DNA from: Ornithodoros turicata
Lineage: Eukaryota > Arthropoda > Arachnida > Ixodida > Argasidae
DNA: 64,000 nucleotides
Direction: 5' to 3'
NCBI RefSeq assembly: GCF_037126465.1
Contig: NW_026999351.1
Location: 1,674,001 to 1,738,000, forward strand
Position 1 is the first letter of the stretch. The number at the start of each line of letters is the position of its first letter. The notes under the pieces were generated by a model. It was given only the letters and a program-made list of their open reading frames with translations, had not been told where the DNA came from and searched no databases. Of this stretch, positions 35,225-44,400 are shown piece after piece. The position numbers and the translations under genes are program-made.

Positions 35225-35532
35225 TAGTACTTCTTCCTACTGCAAACTCTAAGAGCATCGAGTGATAGATAAGCGTTGATTGTAGCTGAAACGTCTCCTC
35301 TCATCCAGGGAGGTTGCCTGTTGTGAAGTTCGTACTTCAAAAGCTCAACAATAGATGAGTGTGGCACCACCTTTCCGTGACAGATAACTCTTCCGTACTC
35401 GTCGTAAGCCAGAACCGTTGTCATCAGCTGAAGCATAGCTAATACCTTTTTATGATGTCTTGGAGGGAAGTGTGACAGTATTTTTTCTTCTTCGAAGTAG
35501 CCTCTCTCCTCGGAGTTCAGTACGGTGTCCAT
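35224..35532 (-). CDS. Small Polinton protein, paralogue of its upstream neighbour's C-terminal domain
   Basis: It encodes 102 residues. Residues 30-98 align by eye with residues 84-155 of the 200-residue protein just upstream. Both show a leucine-rich helix, then aspartate-aromatic/basic residues leading to a V-x-G/H-G-x-V hairpin, then S/N-I-x-x-L-x-x-Y helix, a P-P-containing turn and a final L...L-N/S-L-x-A-L-x-V helix. Known Polintons often encode small proteins of this region with unassigned role. The ORF overlaps the upstream gene by 16 bp and the integrase start by one base, implying co-transcription. Confidence 0.75.
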   Translation of the reverse strand: MDTVLNSEERGYFEEEKILSHFPPRHHKKVLAMLQLMTTVLAYDEYGRVICHGKVVPHSSIVELLKYELHNRQPPWMRGDVSATINAYLSLDALRVCSRKKY

Positions 35533-36119
35533 GTGAGCTGTCGTGCGCGCTTCGCGGCTCGTGTGAGCGGTGGTGACGCACGTCGAGGTGTGGAAGCTTC
35601 ACTTACGGAATGAGGTGAAGGAGTGGCCAGAGTTTTCTCTGCTGTATGTTTTTGAAGACGAGATGGGTGCACAATAAGTGCTGGTAAGTTTAGCTTGACC
35701 AATAGCGGCAAAATCCGATCAAAATAGGGTGGTCTTTGAACATTTCTTGCTTTCGTCACGAGATAGTATACGAGGTCAATTATATTAGTATTGTCTACTC
35801 GCTCACCGTCGACAATTATCTGAAATGTTTTCCTATCCCATGAGATCGTTGGTTCCAGAAGACGTAATAGGTTTTCTGATCTGATTTTATAGCCACTGCT
35901 CATGAAATCAACGACAGTATTACTTTTTTCCTCGGTCTGTGTTTCCTCTTCTCTCGCTGTTGTTGAACCCAGTGTAGGTGTGCTCTCACTCACAGTGGGA
36001 TGTAGCAAGGAGTGAAGATATTGGATTATCTCTTTTGCTTTGATATCGTCTGGTTCATCTTTCTTCAATATCTGTGGGATGGGGGTTTCCCGGTAAGGCA
36101 CAAGCTCGTATTTCTGCAT
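35517..36119 (-). CDS. Conserved Polinton protein, 200 aa, disordered termini
   Basis: It begins MQKYELVPYRET, an N-terminus I recognise as typical of this Polinton family. A polar linker follows, then a compact domain (residues 76-155, LLRLLEPTISWDRKTFQIIV through NLPALIV). The serine, proline and arginine-rich tail ends in KRARQL, a possible nuclear localisation signal. The domain is repeated in the next gene downstream. No enzymatic motif is present. It lies between the hydrophobic-tail protein (3-bp gap) and the paralogue (16-bp overlap). The function is unknown; a structural or assembly role is plausible from the context. Confidence 0.75.
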   Translation of the reverse strand: MQKYELVPYRETPIPQILKKDEPDDIKAKEIIQYLHSLLHPTVSESTPTLGSTTAREEETQTEEKSNTVVDFMSSGYKIRSENLLRLLEPTISWDRKTFQIIVDGERVDNTNIIDLVYYLVTKARNVQRPPYFDRILPLLVKLNLPALIVHPSRLQKHTAEKTLATPSPHSVSEASTPRRASPPLTRAAKRARQLTWTPY

Positions 36120-36122
36120 CGA

Positions 36123-36476
36123 CTACACTCCGATTGCTTTTGCTATCGCCCTTCCACCTAAAGTCGAGAGGAGACCCAGCAAAGGTGGCAAAAGGAACTG
36201 TAGAAAACCACCAGATTGTTGCAATACCTTTCGAACTTTCTTCACTCCTGTAGTGTCTCGTTTTGCCAAAAAGCGGATAGGTGTTGCATAAGGTTGCAAC
36301 TGATTTCTCACTCTTGGAGCTACCTTAATGTTTCCTTTACAAAGATTCATACAAATCTCTCGAATAGCAGTTAGTTGCTCTCTCGTAGCATGTTCCAGGA
36401 GAAAATAACGTTGCTCCGGCAACTTTGCATCAGCAAGCAACTGAAGGAAATGAATATTCTTCTTGACACGTTTCAT
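36123..36476 (-). CDS. Conserved Polinton small protein with hydrophobic C-terminus
   Basis: It encodes 117 residues. The first 85 are helical and basic and include the pattern REICMNLCKGNI and RVRNQLQPYATPIRFLA, followed by KKVRKVLQQSGGFLQFLLPPLLGLLS. This arrangement (basic helical body, Q-S/K-G-G-F, then a hydrophobic tail) is recurrent in Polintons and adintoviruses. The tail could insert into a membrane or line the capsid, which is inference. It overlaps the ATPase stop by four bases. Confidence 0.75.
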   Translation of the reverse strand: MKRVKKNIHFLQLLADAKLPEQRYFLLEHATREQLTAIREICMNLCKGNIKVAPRVRNQLQPYATPIRFLAKRDTTGVKKVRKVLQQSGGFLQFLLPPLLGLLSTLGGRAIAKAIGV

Positions 36477-37060
36477 GTTTTATATACTATTTGTCGCTGG
36501 TCGTCTGGAAATATATTAGTCCACACCCTAAATTGGTCTGAACAGTTTTGGGATAGGTCAATTACAAGGTATGAATATGGTTTCTTGCAAGCATCTTTAT
36601 ATATACTTGGCAGTAGTTCACTTTTCTTTCGACCAAACAGTTGTCGTGAAAGTATTTGCATTTGGTCCGCAGTGCGGGCGGAACGACATAAAATTAAGGC
36701 ACTGCTGTTAAACTGAATGCATCTATACAGAGGATCATTAATAAATAAATATTGTGTTATGAAAATAGCTGAACAGTTGAGGTGGTGACAGCCAGCTACA
36801 TAAAAATTGCAGATTTCTTTGAGCCTTTGTTTGTCGGCTAAGCAATCATCAAATATAATTAAAGAATTTCTTACAGTATCAAGATTAGTAGGAATATCCT
36901 GACTGAAGGTTACCTCTGGAAAATTATCAAAGATTGGTTGTTTGTACAAGTATATGTACAATATATGATCAAATGGTTTGTCGAAGACAGCAGCTCTATG
37001 TTTAATTAGACGTGTAACAAGTGTCGTCTTTCCACTCTGGCTTTGACCTGATATGGTCAT
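36473..37060 (-). CDS. FtsK/HerA-type packaging ATPase (A32-like)
   Basis: It encodes 195 residues. The Walker A motif GQSQSGKT is at residues 5-12, Walker B LIIFDD at 67-72, and FITQY follows as the sensor-like motif. This is the Polinton genome-packaging ATPase, a motor expected to pump DNA into the capsid. The start is fixed by an in-frame TAG seven codons upstream, so the usual few residues before Walker A are absent. The length is slightly short for the family, but all catalytic motifs are present. It is the first gene of the minus-strand early set, reading away from the bidirectional promoter. Confidence 0.92.
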   Translation of the reverse strand: MTISGQSQSGKTTLVTRLIKHRAAVFDKPFDHILYIYLYKQPIFDNFPEVTFSQDIPTNLDTVRNSLIIFDDCLADKQRLKEICNFYVAGCHHLNCSAIFITQYLFINDPLYRCIQFNSSALILCRSARTADQMQILSRQLFGRKKSELLPSIYKDACKKPYSYLVIDLSQNCSDQFRVWTNIFPDDQRQIVYKT

Positions 37061-37693
37061 TGAGACCGGAGTGGTAAACTATAAGGTCCAACCTCAGCCA
37101 TCTTTTGCAAACGAATGAAGCATGCTATGAAATCACAACATTACATAAAGGAAGGTTACAGCAAAGACGAGCCTGTACATCACTCTCAGATTGGCTAAAC
37201 TGAAATACAGACCTTCAAGGTTGTAGACATTCAAGGTTGCGCACAGCCGTGTTAGTTATCAGACCAGGAGCATTCCATAATGGAAGGTTACAACAAAAAG
37301 CAAAGACAAGTCTGTGCTCTAAGCTTGCCCAAAGTCGAAGTACACACGTTCAAGGTTGTAGACATTCAAGGTTGTGCATGCAGGTATGTTAGTTACCAGA
37401 CCAATGAAGTTAGATAGGACACGCTGAAACATGTCTTCACGTATAACGTTGCAAGGATGTAGACGTTCAAGGCTGTGCACACATGTTAGAGAGCTGCATG
37501 CAATCGCTATATAAGAGCGGACATAGAGAGTGGTTCTTCATTCAGAACGTCAGACTGAGGAGGTGTGTTACATATTCCTGTGGAAGATGTAAGAGTTTAC
37601 AAATCTATTCTTCTCTTTCAGTTCATTCTATACAGCAAGAGGAGAAAGCAAATTGTCAACATAACAGCGAAGCCTCCATAACACAAGTAAGCT
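37061..37693. promoter_or_regulatory. Bidirectional promoter with tandem TTCAAGGTTG units
   Basis: The region divides divergent genes. Three imperfect repeats, near 37,213-37,240, 37,349-37,378 and 37,465-37,480, carry paired TTCAAGG(T/C)TG sites about 17 bp apart, joined by TAGACATT. TCAAGGT is close to the monomer site of orphan nuclear receptors such as FTZ-F1 and ERR. A TATA box (GCTATATAAGAGCGG) at about 37,506 and TCATTCAGAACGTCAG about 30 bp on point to rightward transcription of the 37,694 and polymerase genes. A clear leftward TATA box was not found. Confidence 0.65.
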
Positions 37694-38032
37694 ATGTCAT
37701 CCGTCATGGAAAAGTTGGATAAACTGAAAAAATGTGGTGACGGTGAAATTCAGAAAATGAGCAACATACCCAAAAACGAAAAGTTCGAAGTGCTGGACAT
37801 TCAGAAAATTGACACTATGTATGGCGAGGCCGTATACGTGGAGCTCCGCATGGAAAACGACAAGCCAGTGAAAGTGTATCTACCTGGACGCTTCAAAAAA
37901 TTGTCGGAGGAAGAGCTAGAGGAAATGCGACTGCTTCCAAATCTCAAAATGGAGAAGAAAGAACGGTTTACCAAAGATGGTAAAAAAGTCATTTCGCCAG
38001 ATATTATCTTCACCAATTCGAAGAGAAAGTGA
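37694..38032 (+). CDS. Small Polinton protein, OB-fold-like candidate
   Basis: It encodes 112 residues. It opens with a helix (MEKLDKLKKCGDGEIQKMSN), then beta-rich text (FEVLDIQKIDTMYGEAVYVE, VKVYLPGRFKKLS), and ends lysine-rich. A small protein of this appearance is common in Polintons next to the polymerase. A single-strand-DNA-binding role would suit a DNA-replication gene pair, but this is inference. It is separated by six bases from the polymerase start and shares its promoter. Confidence 0.75.
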   Translation: MSSVMEKLDKLKKCGDGEIQKMSNIPKNEKFEVLDIQKIDTMYGEAVYVELRMENDKPVKVYLPGRFKKLSEEELEEMRLLPNLKMEKKERFTKDGKKVISPDIIFTNSKRK

Positions 38033-38038
38033 TGAGAT

Positions 38039-41000
38039 ATGGTGACGTGTCACTTATGCTCCCAGCACGAACGGCAGTATTATGCAACAGCATTAGGTCT
38101 TCAGATTCACTTGGCAAATGTTCACAATCTTCAAGCCCCCTGCATTCCTTTTTGTGAGACTTTGTGCACACTGCGAAACTATACTAATCGGTTCGAGCTA
38201 CATTTACACGACAGGGACGTTAGCGGACATGATGTTACAACCTTTTTTCACGAGTACAGACAGTACATTGCTGATGTCTTACGACACTTTGGTTTCCCAC
38301 TGCGCTATTTTGTATTGCTTAAAGTGGAACTTGGTCGTCACACGCCAGACGATGAGTTACAGCTCGAAATTAGTTTCGTGCCTTCCAAAGTAGTGACAGT
38401 ATGGTCAGAGGCAGATGTAGAACCTTCTATCACTCAAGTGACTGCTGAAATAGCACAAAATTTGGAAAACCTCGAAGTAGAAGGTTCAGGTTTTTTTCTC
38501 TTTCGCATTCATGCCTGTATCATGAACATTGGACGTTTGATGCCTCAACTGATTGGATGTGCCCAGTTTGAGTTACCGCAAGAATTGAAGCATAAGTTTC
38601 GTTCTCTGTTGTGTGTGGACTTTGGTTTGCATGAAGATGAGCAGAACATGTGTTTTGCCTTCTCTGTAATAGCTGCACTGCATCCTGCTACTGGTTATCG
38701 CAGGCGTAGGGCATCTTCGTACAGACCATATATTTCTGAGTATGTTTTTCCGAAAACATTCCCGGTAGCTTTCCCAAAAGAGGTTGAAGCATTCGAAAAA
38801 AATAATGGTATCAGTATCAATGTGTACGCCTACGAAAGGGAAGACAAATCTCTGTACCCCATCAAGGTTGTCGATGACGAGCGTGAGAAACATGTGGATC
38901 TGTTGCTAATCGACTCTCATTTTCTGCTTATCACAAATTTTAATGGATTATTTCAACCTAGCGGACGGTTTCATTGCAAGAGGTGTATGATGGGCTTCTC
39001 ATCAGACAGAATCCTCAGTGATCATTTAAAGATGTGTTTGCATCAGAAGGTTGCTAAGACAATTTACCCTAAGAAGGGAGAGACGGTAGCATTTGCCGGG
39101 GAACATCTCATGTCGGAAGTCCCTTTCTACTGTGTATATGATTTTGAAAGTGTTTTGTCACCTTGTTTGGAGGAAACAAACGTGTATGAGGATCACTGTC
39201 CTTCCTCATTTTGCCTTTTGGTTATACGTGCATCCGACTCACACGTGTTGCAAAAGCATCTTTTCCGTGGTCCTAATTGTGTCACAGTATTTATGGAGCT
39301 GCTGCGGAAATTGCATGACGAAATTTTAGGATGGATACATGCTTTTGCACCTCTAGAAATGACTGAAGAGAATGAGCGTCAACATACAGCAGCCACTCAT
39401 TGTAATATCTGCAAAGAATCCTTTGCTAAAAGACAAAAAGTTCGAGACCATGACCATGTAAGCGGAGAATTTCGACAAACACTATGTCAGACGTGTAACC
39501 TGAAACTGAGAGTGCCACCCAAGATTCCAATCATTGCACATAATGCTAACTATGACATGAGTTTTCTCCTGTCTCATTTACATCTGCTTAAGAAGTCAGA
39601 CATCAACGTGATTGCCACCAGCTGTCAAAAATTTAAAGCAATTGACATCGGCTCTTATCGATTCTTGGACAGTTTGAGTTTTCTGAACGCAAGCCTTGAA
39701 ACACTGGTGAAAAATCTACGTGATAAAGGTGAATCCAACTTTCAATGCCTTCGCCAGTTTTTTCCAAATGAGGAACACTTTCAGCTGGTTGTTCGTAAGG
39801 GGGTCTTCTGTTATAACTTTGTCACCAGTTTTGAAGCCTATGATGAGCCTTCGCTACCACCTCGAGATAAGTTCTTTAACATTTTGAATGGAACCGAAGT
39901 AAGTGAACAAGACTACAACCACGCGCAGAATGTGTATGAAAAATTTCGGCTCAAGAGTCTTGGAGAGTATTCGGACTTATACCTTCTGACAGACACACTG
40001 CTTTTAGCAGATGTGTTTCAGAACTTTCGAAAGTGGACACTCGATGTGCACAAGATTGAACCGTTTCATTTTGTATCCCTTCCAGGATTAAGCATGTCTT
40101 GTGCACTAAAAATGAGTCAGGTAGAACTAGAACTAATTAACGACCCCAACGCGTACCTGCTCATCGAGAATGGCTTACGAGGAGGTGTCACACAGTGCTC
40201 CCTGAGAAAAGCAACTGCGAATGTGCCAGGAACAGAACAGTTTGATCCCGAAAAAGAAAAAAAAATAATTAACTACATTGATGTAAATGGCCTGTATGGA
40301 GCAGTCATGAGAGAACCATTGCCTTACGGAGGATTTGAGTGGCTCACTGAGGAGGAAATTGTTAACTTGGATATAGCTCAGATACGAGATGATAGCCCTG
40401 TGGGTTACTTTCTTGAGGTAGACCTAGTGTATGACCGAGCAACTCATGAACACCACAGAGATCTTCCCGTTGCCCCTGAAAAAATGTCCGTTCGTTATGA
40501 GCTATTGTCAGACTATCAGAAGGCGCTCATGAAGAAGTTCAATCTTCCACAGAAAGCTACCGAAGCAAAACTGTTGCTAACATTATTTGATAAAGAGAGG
40601 TACTTTCTCCACTATCGCAATTTGCAACTGTATCTGCAATTGGGGTTGCGTCTCACTAAAGTTCACAGGGTTCTCAAGTTCAATCAAAAGCCCTTTCTGC
40701 GATCCTATGTCGACTTCAATCACGAACTTCGGAAGCGAGCTACAAACGCATTTGAGAAACAGCAATCAAAGCTAATGATTAATAGTGTATATGGCAGGAC
40801 ATGTATGCAAGTCAGGAAATTCGTAAATTGTCGCCTCACAGTAACAGATGAGCAAGTGTTGAAGCTTCTACGTAAACCAAACTTGAAACAGTTCCGCCCT
40901 CTGAGCTCTCACGTCATCTTGTTCCAATTTAGTCAGTCTGTTCTTCGCATGAAGCAACCGCTGTACCTGGGCTTCACAATATTGGAATTGTCTAAGCTGA

Positions 41001-41521
41001 AGATGTTTGATTTTTATCATAACCATCTTCTCCGTGTAGCCCCTGATACACGACTGCTATACATGGACACTGATTCTTACATTGTGATGCTGAGTGACGA
41101 TAAAGTACTCCACGAACTAGCTGACGAGCATCTAGACAACTCTGGATATGACCCTGATCACCCACTCTATTCGACAAAAAACAGGATGGTACTAGGAAAG
41201 TTTAAAAATGAGCTTCCTCGTGATCACATTCTTGGCTTCTGTTGTCTGAAGCCAAAGCTGTACGCCCTCGATCTGTGCAGCAAAAAGCAGTACAATCGCG
41301 CTAAGGGTGTTAAACAATGTGAAGCACAAAAACTCCACTTCTCTATGTATACGAATGCTCTCGAGCAGGGCACAATGCATAAAGTTAAACAGAACCTCAT
41401 TGTGCACAAGGACAATGTCAACAAAAGTGTGTCAGTGACAAAAATAGCCCTCAATCCACTGGATACGAAACGCTTCATTTGTGATGATGGAATTGACACG
41501 CTACCTTTTGGCTATGGTTGA
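38039..41521 (+). CDS. POLB: Protein-primed family B DNA polymerase
   Basis: It encodes 1,160 residues. The N-terminus has a C2H2-like finger (C4, C7...H) and a second near residues 310-335 (CKRC...H...C). The exonuclease motifs are DFES (about 367), HNANYDMSF (about 500) and YLLTDTLLLADVF (about 645). The polymerase motifs are DVNGLYGAVM (about 747), KLMINSVYG (about 910) and YMDTDS (about 1007). An inserted CxxC...DHDH...CxxCN module at 455-490 resembles an HNH/endonuclease VII finger and is known from Polinton polymerases. All key residues look intact. It replicates the element, priming from a terminal protein, probably its own N-terminal region. Confidence 0.96.
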   Translation: MVTCHLCSQHERQYYATALGLQIHLANVHNLQAPCIPFCETLCTLRNYTNRFELHLHDRDVSGHDVTTFFHEYRQYIADVLRHFGFPLRYFVLLKVELGRHTPDDELQLEISFVPSKVVTVWSEADVEPSITQVTAEIAQNLENLEVEGSGFFLFRIHACIMNIGRLMPQLIGCAQFELPQELKHKFRSLLCVDFGLHEDEQNMCFAFSVIAALHPATGYRRRRASSYRPYISEYVFPKTFPVAFPKEVEAFEKNNGISINVYAYEREDKSLYPIKVVDDEREKHVDLLLIDSHFLLITNFNGLFQPSGRFHCKRCMMGFSSDRILSDHLKMCLHQKVAKTIYPKKGETVAFAGEHLMSEVPFYCVYDFESVLSPCLEETNVYEDHCPSSFCLLVIRASDSHVLQKHLFRGPNCVTVFMELLRKLHDEILGWIHAFAPLEMTEENERQHTAATHCNICKESFAKRQKVRDHDHVSGEFRQTLCQTCNLKLRVPPKIPIIAHNANYDMSFLLSHLHLLKKSDINVIATSCQKFKAIDIGSYRFLDSLSFLNASLETLVKNLRDKGESNFQCLRQFFPNEEHFQLVVRKGVFCYNFVTSFEAYDEPSLPPRDKFFNILNGTEVSEQDYNHAQNVYEKFRLKSLGEYSDLYLLTDTLLLADVFQNFRKWTLDVHKIEPFHFVSLPGLSMSCALKMSQVELELINDPNAYLLIENGLRGGVTQCSLRKATANVPGTEQFDPEKEKKIINYIDVNGLYGAVMREPLPYGGFEWLTEEEIVNLDIAQIRDDSPVGYFLEVDLVYDRATHEHHRDLPVAPEKMSVRYELLSDYQKALMKKFNLPQKATEAKLLLTLFDKERYFLHYRNLQLYLQLGLRLTKVHRVLKFNQKPFLRSYVDFNHELRKRATNAFEKQQSKLMINSVYGRTCMQVRKFVNCRLTVTDEQVLKLLRKPNLKQFRPLSSHVILFQFSQSVLRMKQPLYLGFTILELSKLKMFDFYHNHLLRVAPDTRLLYMDTDSYIVMLSDDKVLHELADEHLDNSGYDPDHPLYSTKNRMVLGKFKNELPRDHILGFCCLKPKLYALDLCSKKQYNRAKGVKQCEAQKLHFSMYTNALEQGTMHKVKQNLIVHKDNVNKSVSVTKIALNPLDTKRFICDDGIDTLPFGYG

Positions 41522-42595
41522 ATTTTTTTAATGTGTACGGATTGGTCTCTCTAATGAAGCGATGGTGTTGGGGTGTGCACCGTCACGAGGTTTCATTACA
41601 GAGTTGGCATACGGGAGTAGGAGGGAACTCATCTGTTATCACCCCCGCAACAGATGTTGCCCTTCTATTCCTGGTCCCACAGAAAAAAATTGTAATAAAG
41701 ATGTTACATCCATATAGCTATGGTTTGTCATATATTAGAACAATGTCATGTTAGAACCATGAACTAAAGCTATTGCATTATTCCACATCTATGGTTGTCA
41801 GTGTGGGATTACTTACAACTGTGAGTTAGGAGCTAGAGGATATTTGTTAGCCACGAGTGATGACTAAGCTGAGACCTGGTTTGATGAATTTCATGTCTTC
41901 CTGAAGTAATGTGTAGCTCTTGATGTGAGTGAAAGAGAGACAGTTTGCTTTCCCATATTGCTGCATGCATTTGCGATGGAAATAACAACTGACTTTGTCT
42001 GCAAGTCACTGTTTGTAAATGGACCGTCTCAGACGAATTTGATTATATGTGTGTGAAATAACCTGTTTTCTAAGAATTTGATTATAAGAGTATGTGATAA
42101 CCAGTTTCTAATAGCATGTATGTAATCTATAACAACGTCTTTGTTTGCAAGTCAGTGTTTGCAAATAGCCTGTCTCAGATGAGAGTCACTGTTTGTAAAT
42201 GATCCGTGTCAGAAAATTTTTGATTATACAGTCAAACTTCTTTACAACGAAACTCAGGGGACAGCAAGAAAAATTCGCAGTAAAGGTATTTTCGTTAAAA
42301 AGGATGTCCATTATTGGACCTATAGGGCTCCAGCAGGACCGCAAAAAAATTGCTGTAGTGGTATTTTCGTTAAAAAGGTGTTCGCTATAAAGGAGTTTGA
42401 CTGCATGTGTATGAAATAACCAGTTTCTAATAGCATGTATGTAATCATCAACAATGTCTTTGTTTGCAAGTCACTGTTTGTAAATAGCCTATCTCAGATG
42501 AGATTTTTTTTTATTACCAATGATTCATTATATAGTGTGCAAATTAAGTTGACAAATAAAGCTCTTTTCAGGCAAACTGAAATTTTATTGAATGC
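41522..42595. repeat. Convergent intergenic spacer with diverged tandem repeats
   Basis: The 3' ends of the polymerase and protease genes face each other here. AATAAAGATGTTACATCC near 41,695 can serve the polymerase as a polyadenylation signal, and AATAAA near 42,556 lies close to the protease end. Units of about 110-150 bp containing TTTGCAAGTCAGTGTTTGYAAAT, GCCTRTCTCAGATGAG and AACCAGTTTCTAATAGCATG recur at about 41,995, 42,135 and 42,455. A short transposon splits the last pair. Confidence 0.7.
42229..42403. mobile_element. 175-bp MITE, pogo/Tc1-like
   Basis: The ends are CAGTCAAACTTCTTTACAAC and the reverse complement of GTTGCTATAAAGGAGTTTGACTG-like text, giving about 23-bp inverted repeats. 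TA precedes the left end and CA follows the right, consistent with a TA duplication with one change. The uninterrupted form (GATTATATGTGTGTGAAATA) is at about 42,040. Inner sub-repeats (TATTTTCGTTAAAAAGG) occur twice. It inserted after the surrounding tandem repeat had formed. Confidence 0.8.
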
Positions 42596-43081
42596 TCATA
42601 GTACACTACAGCATGACATATCCTCTGTTTTTCTTGGGAAATTTTTTCGAACAAGTGTTTCTATCAATCTGTCATTGTGTCTGAAGTTGGTTGGTGAAAA
42701 CTTCTGAGTGCACTCTTGAAGAGAGAAACCACAGGCTAGAAGACTACCTACATACAAGCAGTACAGTCCACATGTAGCAGATCCATATCCCTGAAGTCGT
42801 TTTGCATTGTAGTGAAAGGAAGATGTTGGGTGAATAAACTGGTAAATTTCTTTGCAAACTGGTCGTATGCCGTAGCTGTCGAAATAAGAAATGCTGTTGT
42901 TCTTAGAGATGTAACATAAGGTCCAGTGTTCTCCAGGAGAGGATCTAGGAGCTGTGTTTACAACATACAGCCCTGGTTCAGCTTTTTGACTTGCAATTTC
43001 ATTGCATGCAAATGTTCCACGAAACAGTGGCCTTGTGCAGTGATTTCGAGCAAAGGCTGCATAAAATTCCCATTCCTCCAT
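42596..43081 (-). CDS. PRO: Adenain-like cysteine protease (C5/C48-type)
   Basis: It encodes 161 residues. The triad and oxyanion residues are visible: H52 in PGEHWTLCYI, D68 in SYFDSYG, Q97 in LQGYGS and C104 in ATCGLYCLYV. This is the order of adenovirus maturation protease and its Polinton relatives. It should cleave virion proteins during assembly. The gene follows the capsid gene with a 7-bp gap and is the last of the virion cluster. The C-terminal tail (RKTEDMSCCSVL) lies beyond the core. Confidence 0.92.
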   Translation of the reverse strand: MEEWEFYAAFARNHCTRPLFRGTFACNEIASQKAEPGLYVVNTAPRSSPGEHWTLCYISKNNSISYFDSYGIRPVCKEIYQFIHPTSSFHYNAKRLQGYGSATCGLYCLYVGSLLACGFSLQECTQKFSPTNFRHNDRLIETLVRKNFPRKTEDMSCCSVL

Positions 43082-43088
43082 TTTTTTT

Positions 43089-44400
43089 CTATACGAATTT
43101 GACTCGTCTGTCTTTGTTGATTTCTAGCACACGAGGTGTTTCTGAAACAAAGAGAACTGTAACAGCCTCTGTAAGATTTCCACCAAATGTTAGGGTGAGA
43201 CGAACATTGGCTTGTACCACTGGACTCAGCGACTGCACTTCCACATCTGGAGTGAGATGGTAGTAGAGCATAAACGTTTCTTTCTCATATGCAGCCGGAG
43301 CTAGAGGTATGTCTTTCCGCTTCAGCTTGTGAAGCAAATTCATATATCCTTTAGAGTAGATCGATCGTTGAAAGTCAAAGTCATCTGTGTACTGTTGTCC
43401 ACCAACATCAAGCACAGCTCTCTTAAGCTTGAAATTTTCAAGTTTAAATGGATTCCTTTGTCTGTTACCCTGGTAGGCTTCACTTCTAACCATCAATACT
43501 GTCAGCTTTGAGGGAACTCGTTCACTGTAAAGGTCATCGAAAATCACTTGAGATTGATTTGGAGCAATTGTCCTGTACTTAATCTCTAATCCTCGAAGGA
43601 GGTATGATGCTGGAGTTGTCTGAAGTCTTCGTTCGATGCCTGACGAGTACACTTGGAGAAACCTGCACACGTCGCAGGTACAACACAATTCGTGAAAACT
43701 CTATAGTGTGTTTTTCAGTCTCGCTGGCAGGTGCAAGAAGTCGACAATCATCTGTGTTCTGACGAAGGACAACTCTTATGTCGACTCCATTGAGAAGAAA
43801 CTTTTCCTGTTGACATATATCACTGAAGATAGGGGAATAAAGATCGCAGAGTGTCGAACCTTTGGTCCGTTTGTAGCGTGCAAAAATTCCTTTTGCCTCA
43901 ACAGGAGCGGCAAAATTTTCAGATTCTCCCACTGGATCTGGTTCGTAGAGCATTGCAGAGAGGGTGTGAGTTTGAGTAACATTATTAGCATTTGTTATTA
44001 TGTCCAAGTATGAACGATATGCATAATTTTCGAAGTTAGAAACCAGTGTCGAATTAAGGTAGACGTGGACATGATGAAAGAGCGAGGATGCAAATGCTTG
44101 CACAGGTATCACACTATCTGGTGTCACTGTACTGCCAACTGTACTTGATGCTGTATCTCCATTTTTCCGTACAATTTTGCATTGAATGTGTAGAAAACTA
44201 GACTGCAAGTCAAAGAATCCACCTCCGAGACCTGGAACATTATATTCGATTACACCACTTGCTGTAGGGGCAGAAACTGGAAAAAACTCCACATATTCTG
44301 ACTTCTCCAAGGAAAAGTTTGTTGGAGGAAGAGAAAACAGTTCCAATTGGTTTGTGGTGCAGAGGCAGGAATTCTTATGTACTATTGCGATGCTAGACAT
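43089..44400 (-). pseudogene. MCP: Double jelly-roll major capsid protein, one frameshift
   Basis: Two overlapping minus-strand frames (44,400-43,579 and 43,688-43,089) form one capsid gene of about 435 codons. The first half has the N-terminal strands (EYVEFFPVSAP, YNVPGLGGGFFDL, FHHVHVYLNSTLVS), and the second half covers the second jelly roll (PSKLTVLMV, NPFKLENF, RAVLDVGGQQY). Homology passes from one frame to the other at about 43,640-43,655, so a single-base indel is implied. There is no slippery heptamer that would obviously allow programmed shifting there. It is the only break in a Polinton core gene, either a real lesion or a sequencing error. It overlaps the core-protein stop by 8 bp. 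Confidence 0.88.

Noticed and set aside
38573..38893. Minus-strand ORFs within the polymerase gene
   Set aside because: They are antisense shadows of the 1,160-codon polymerase and have no independent signal.
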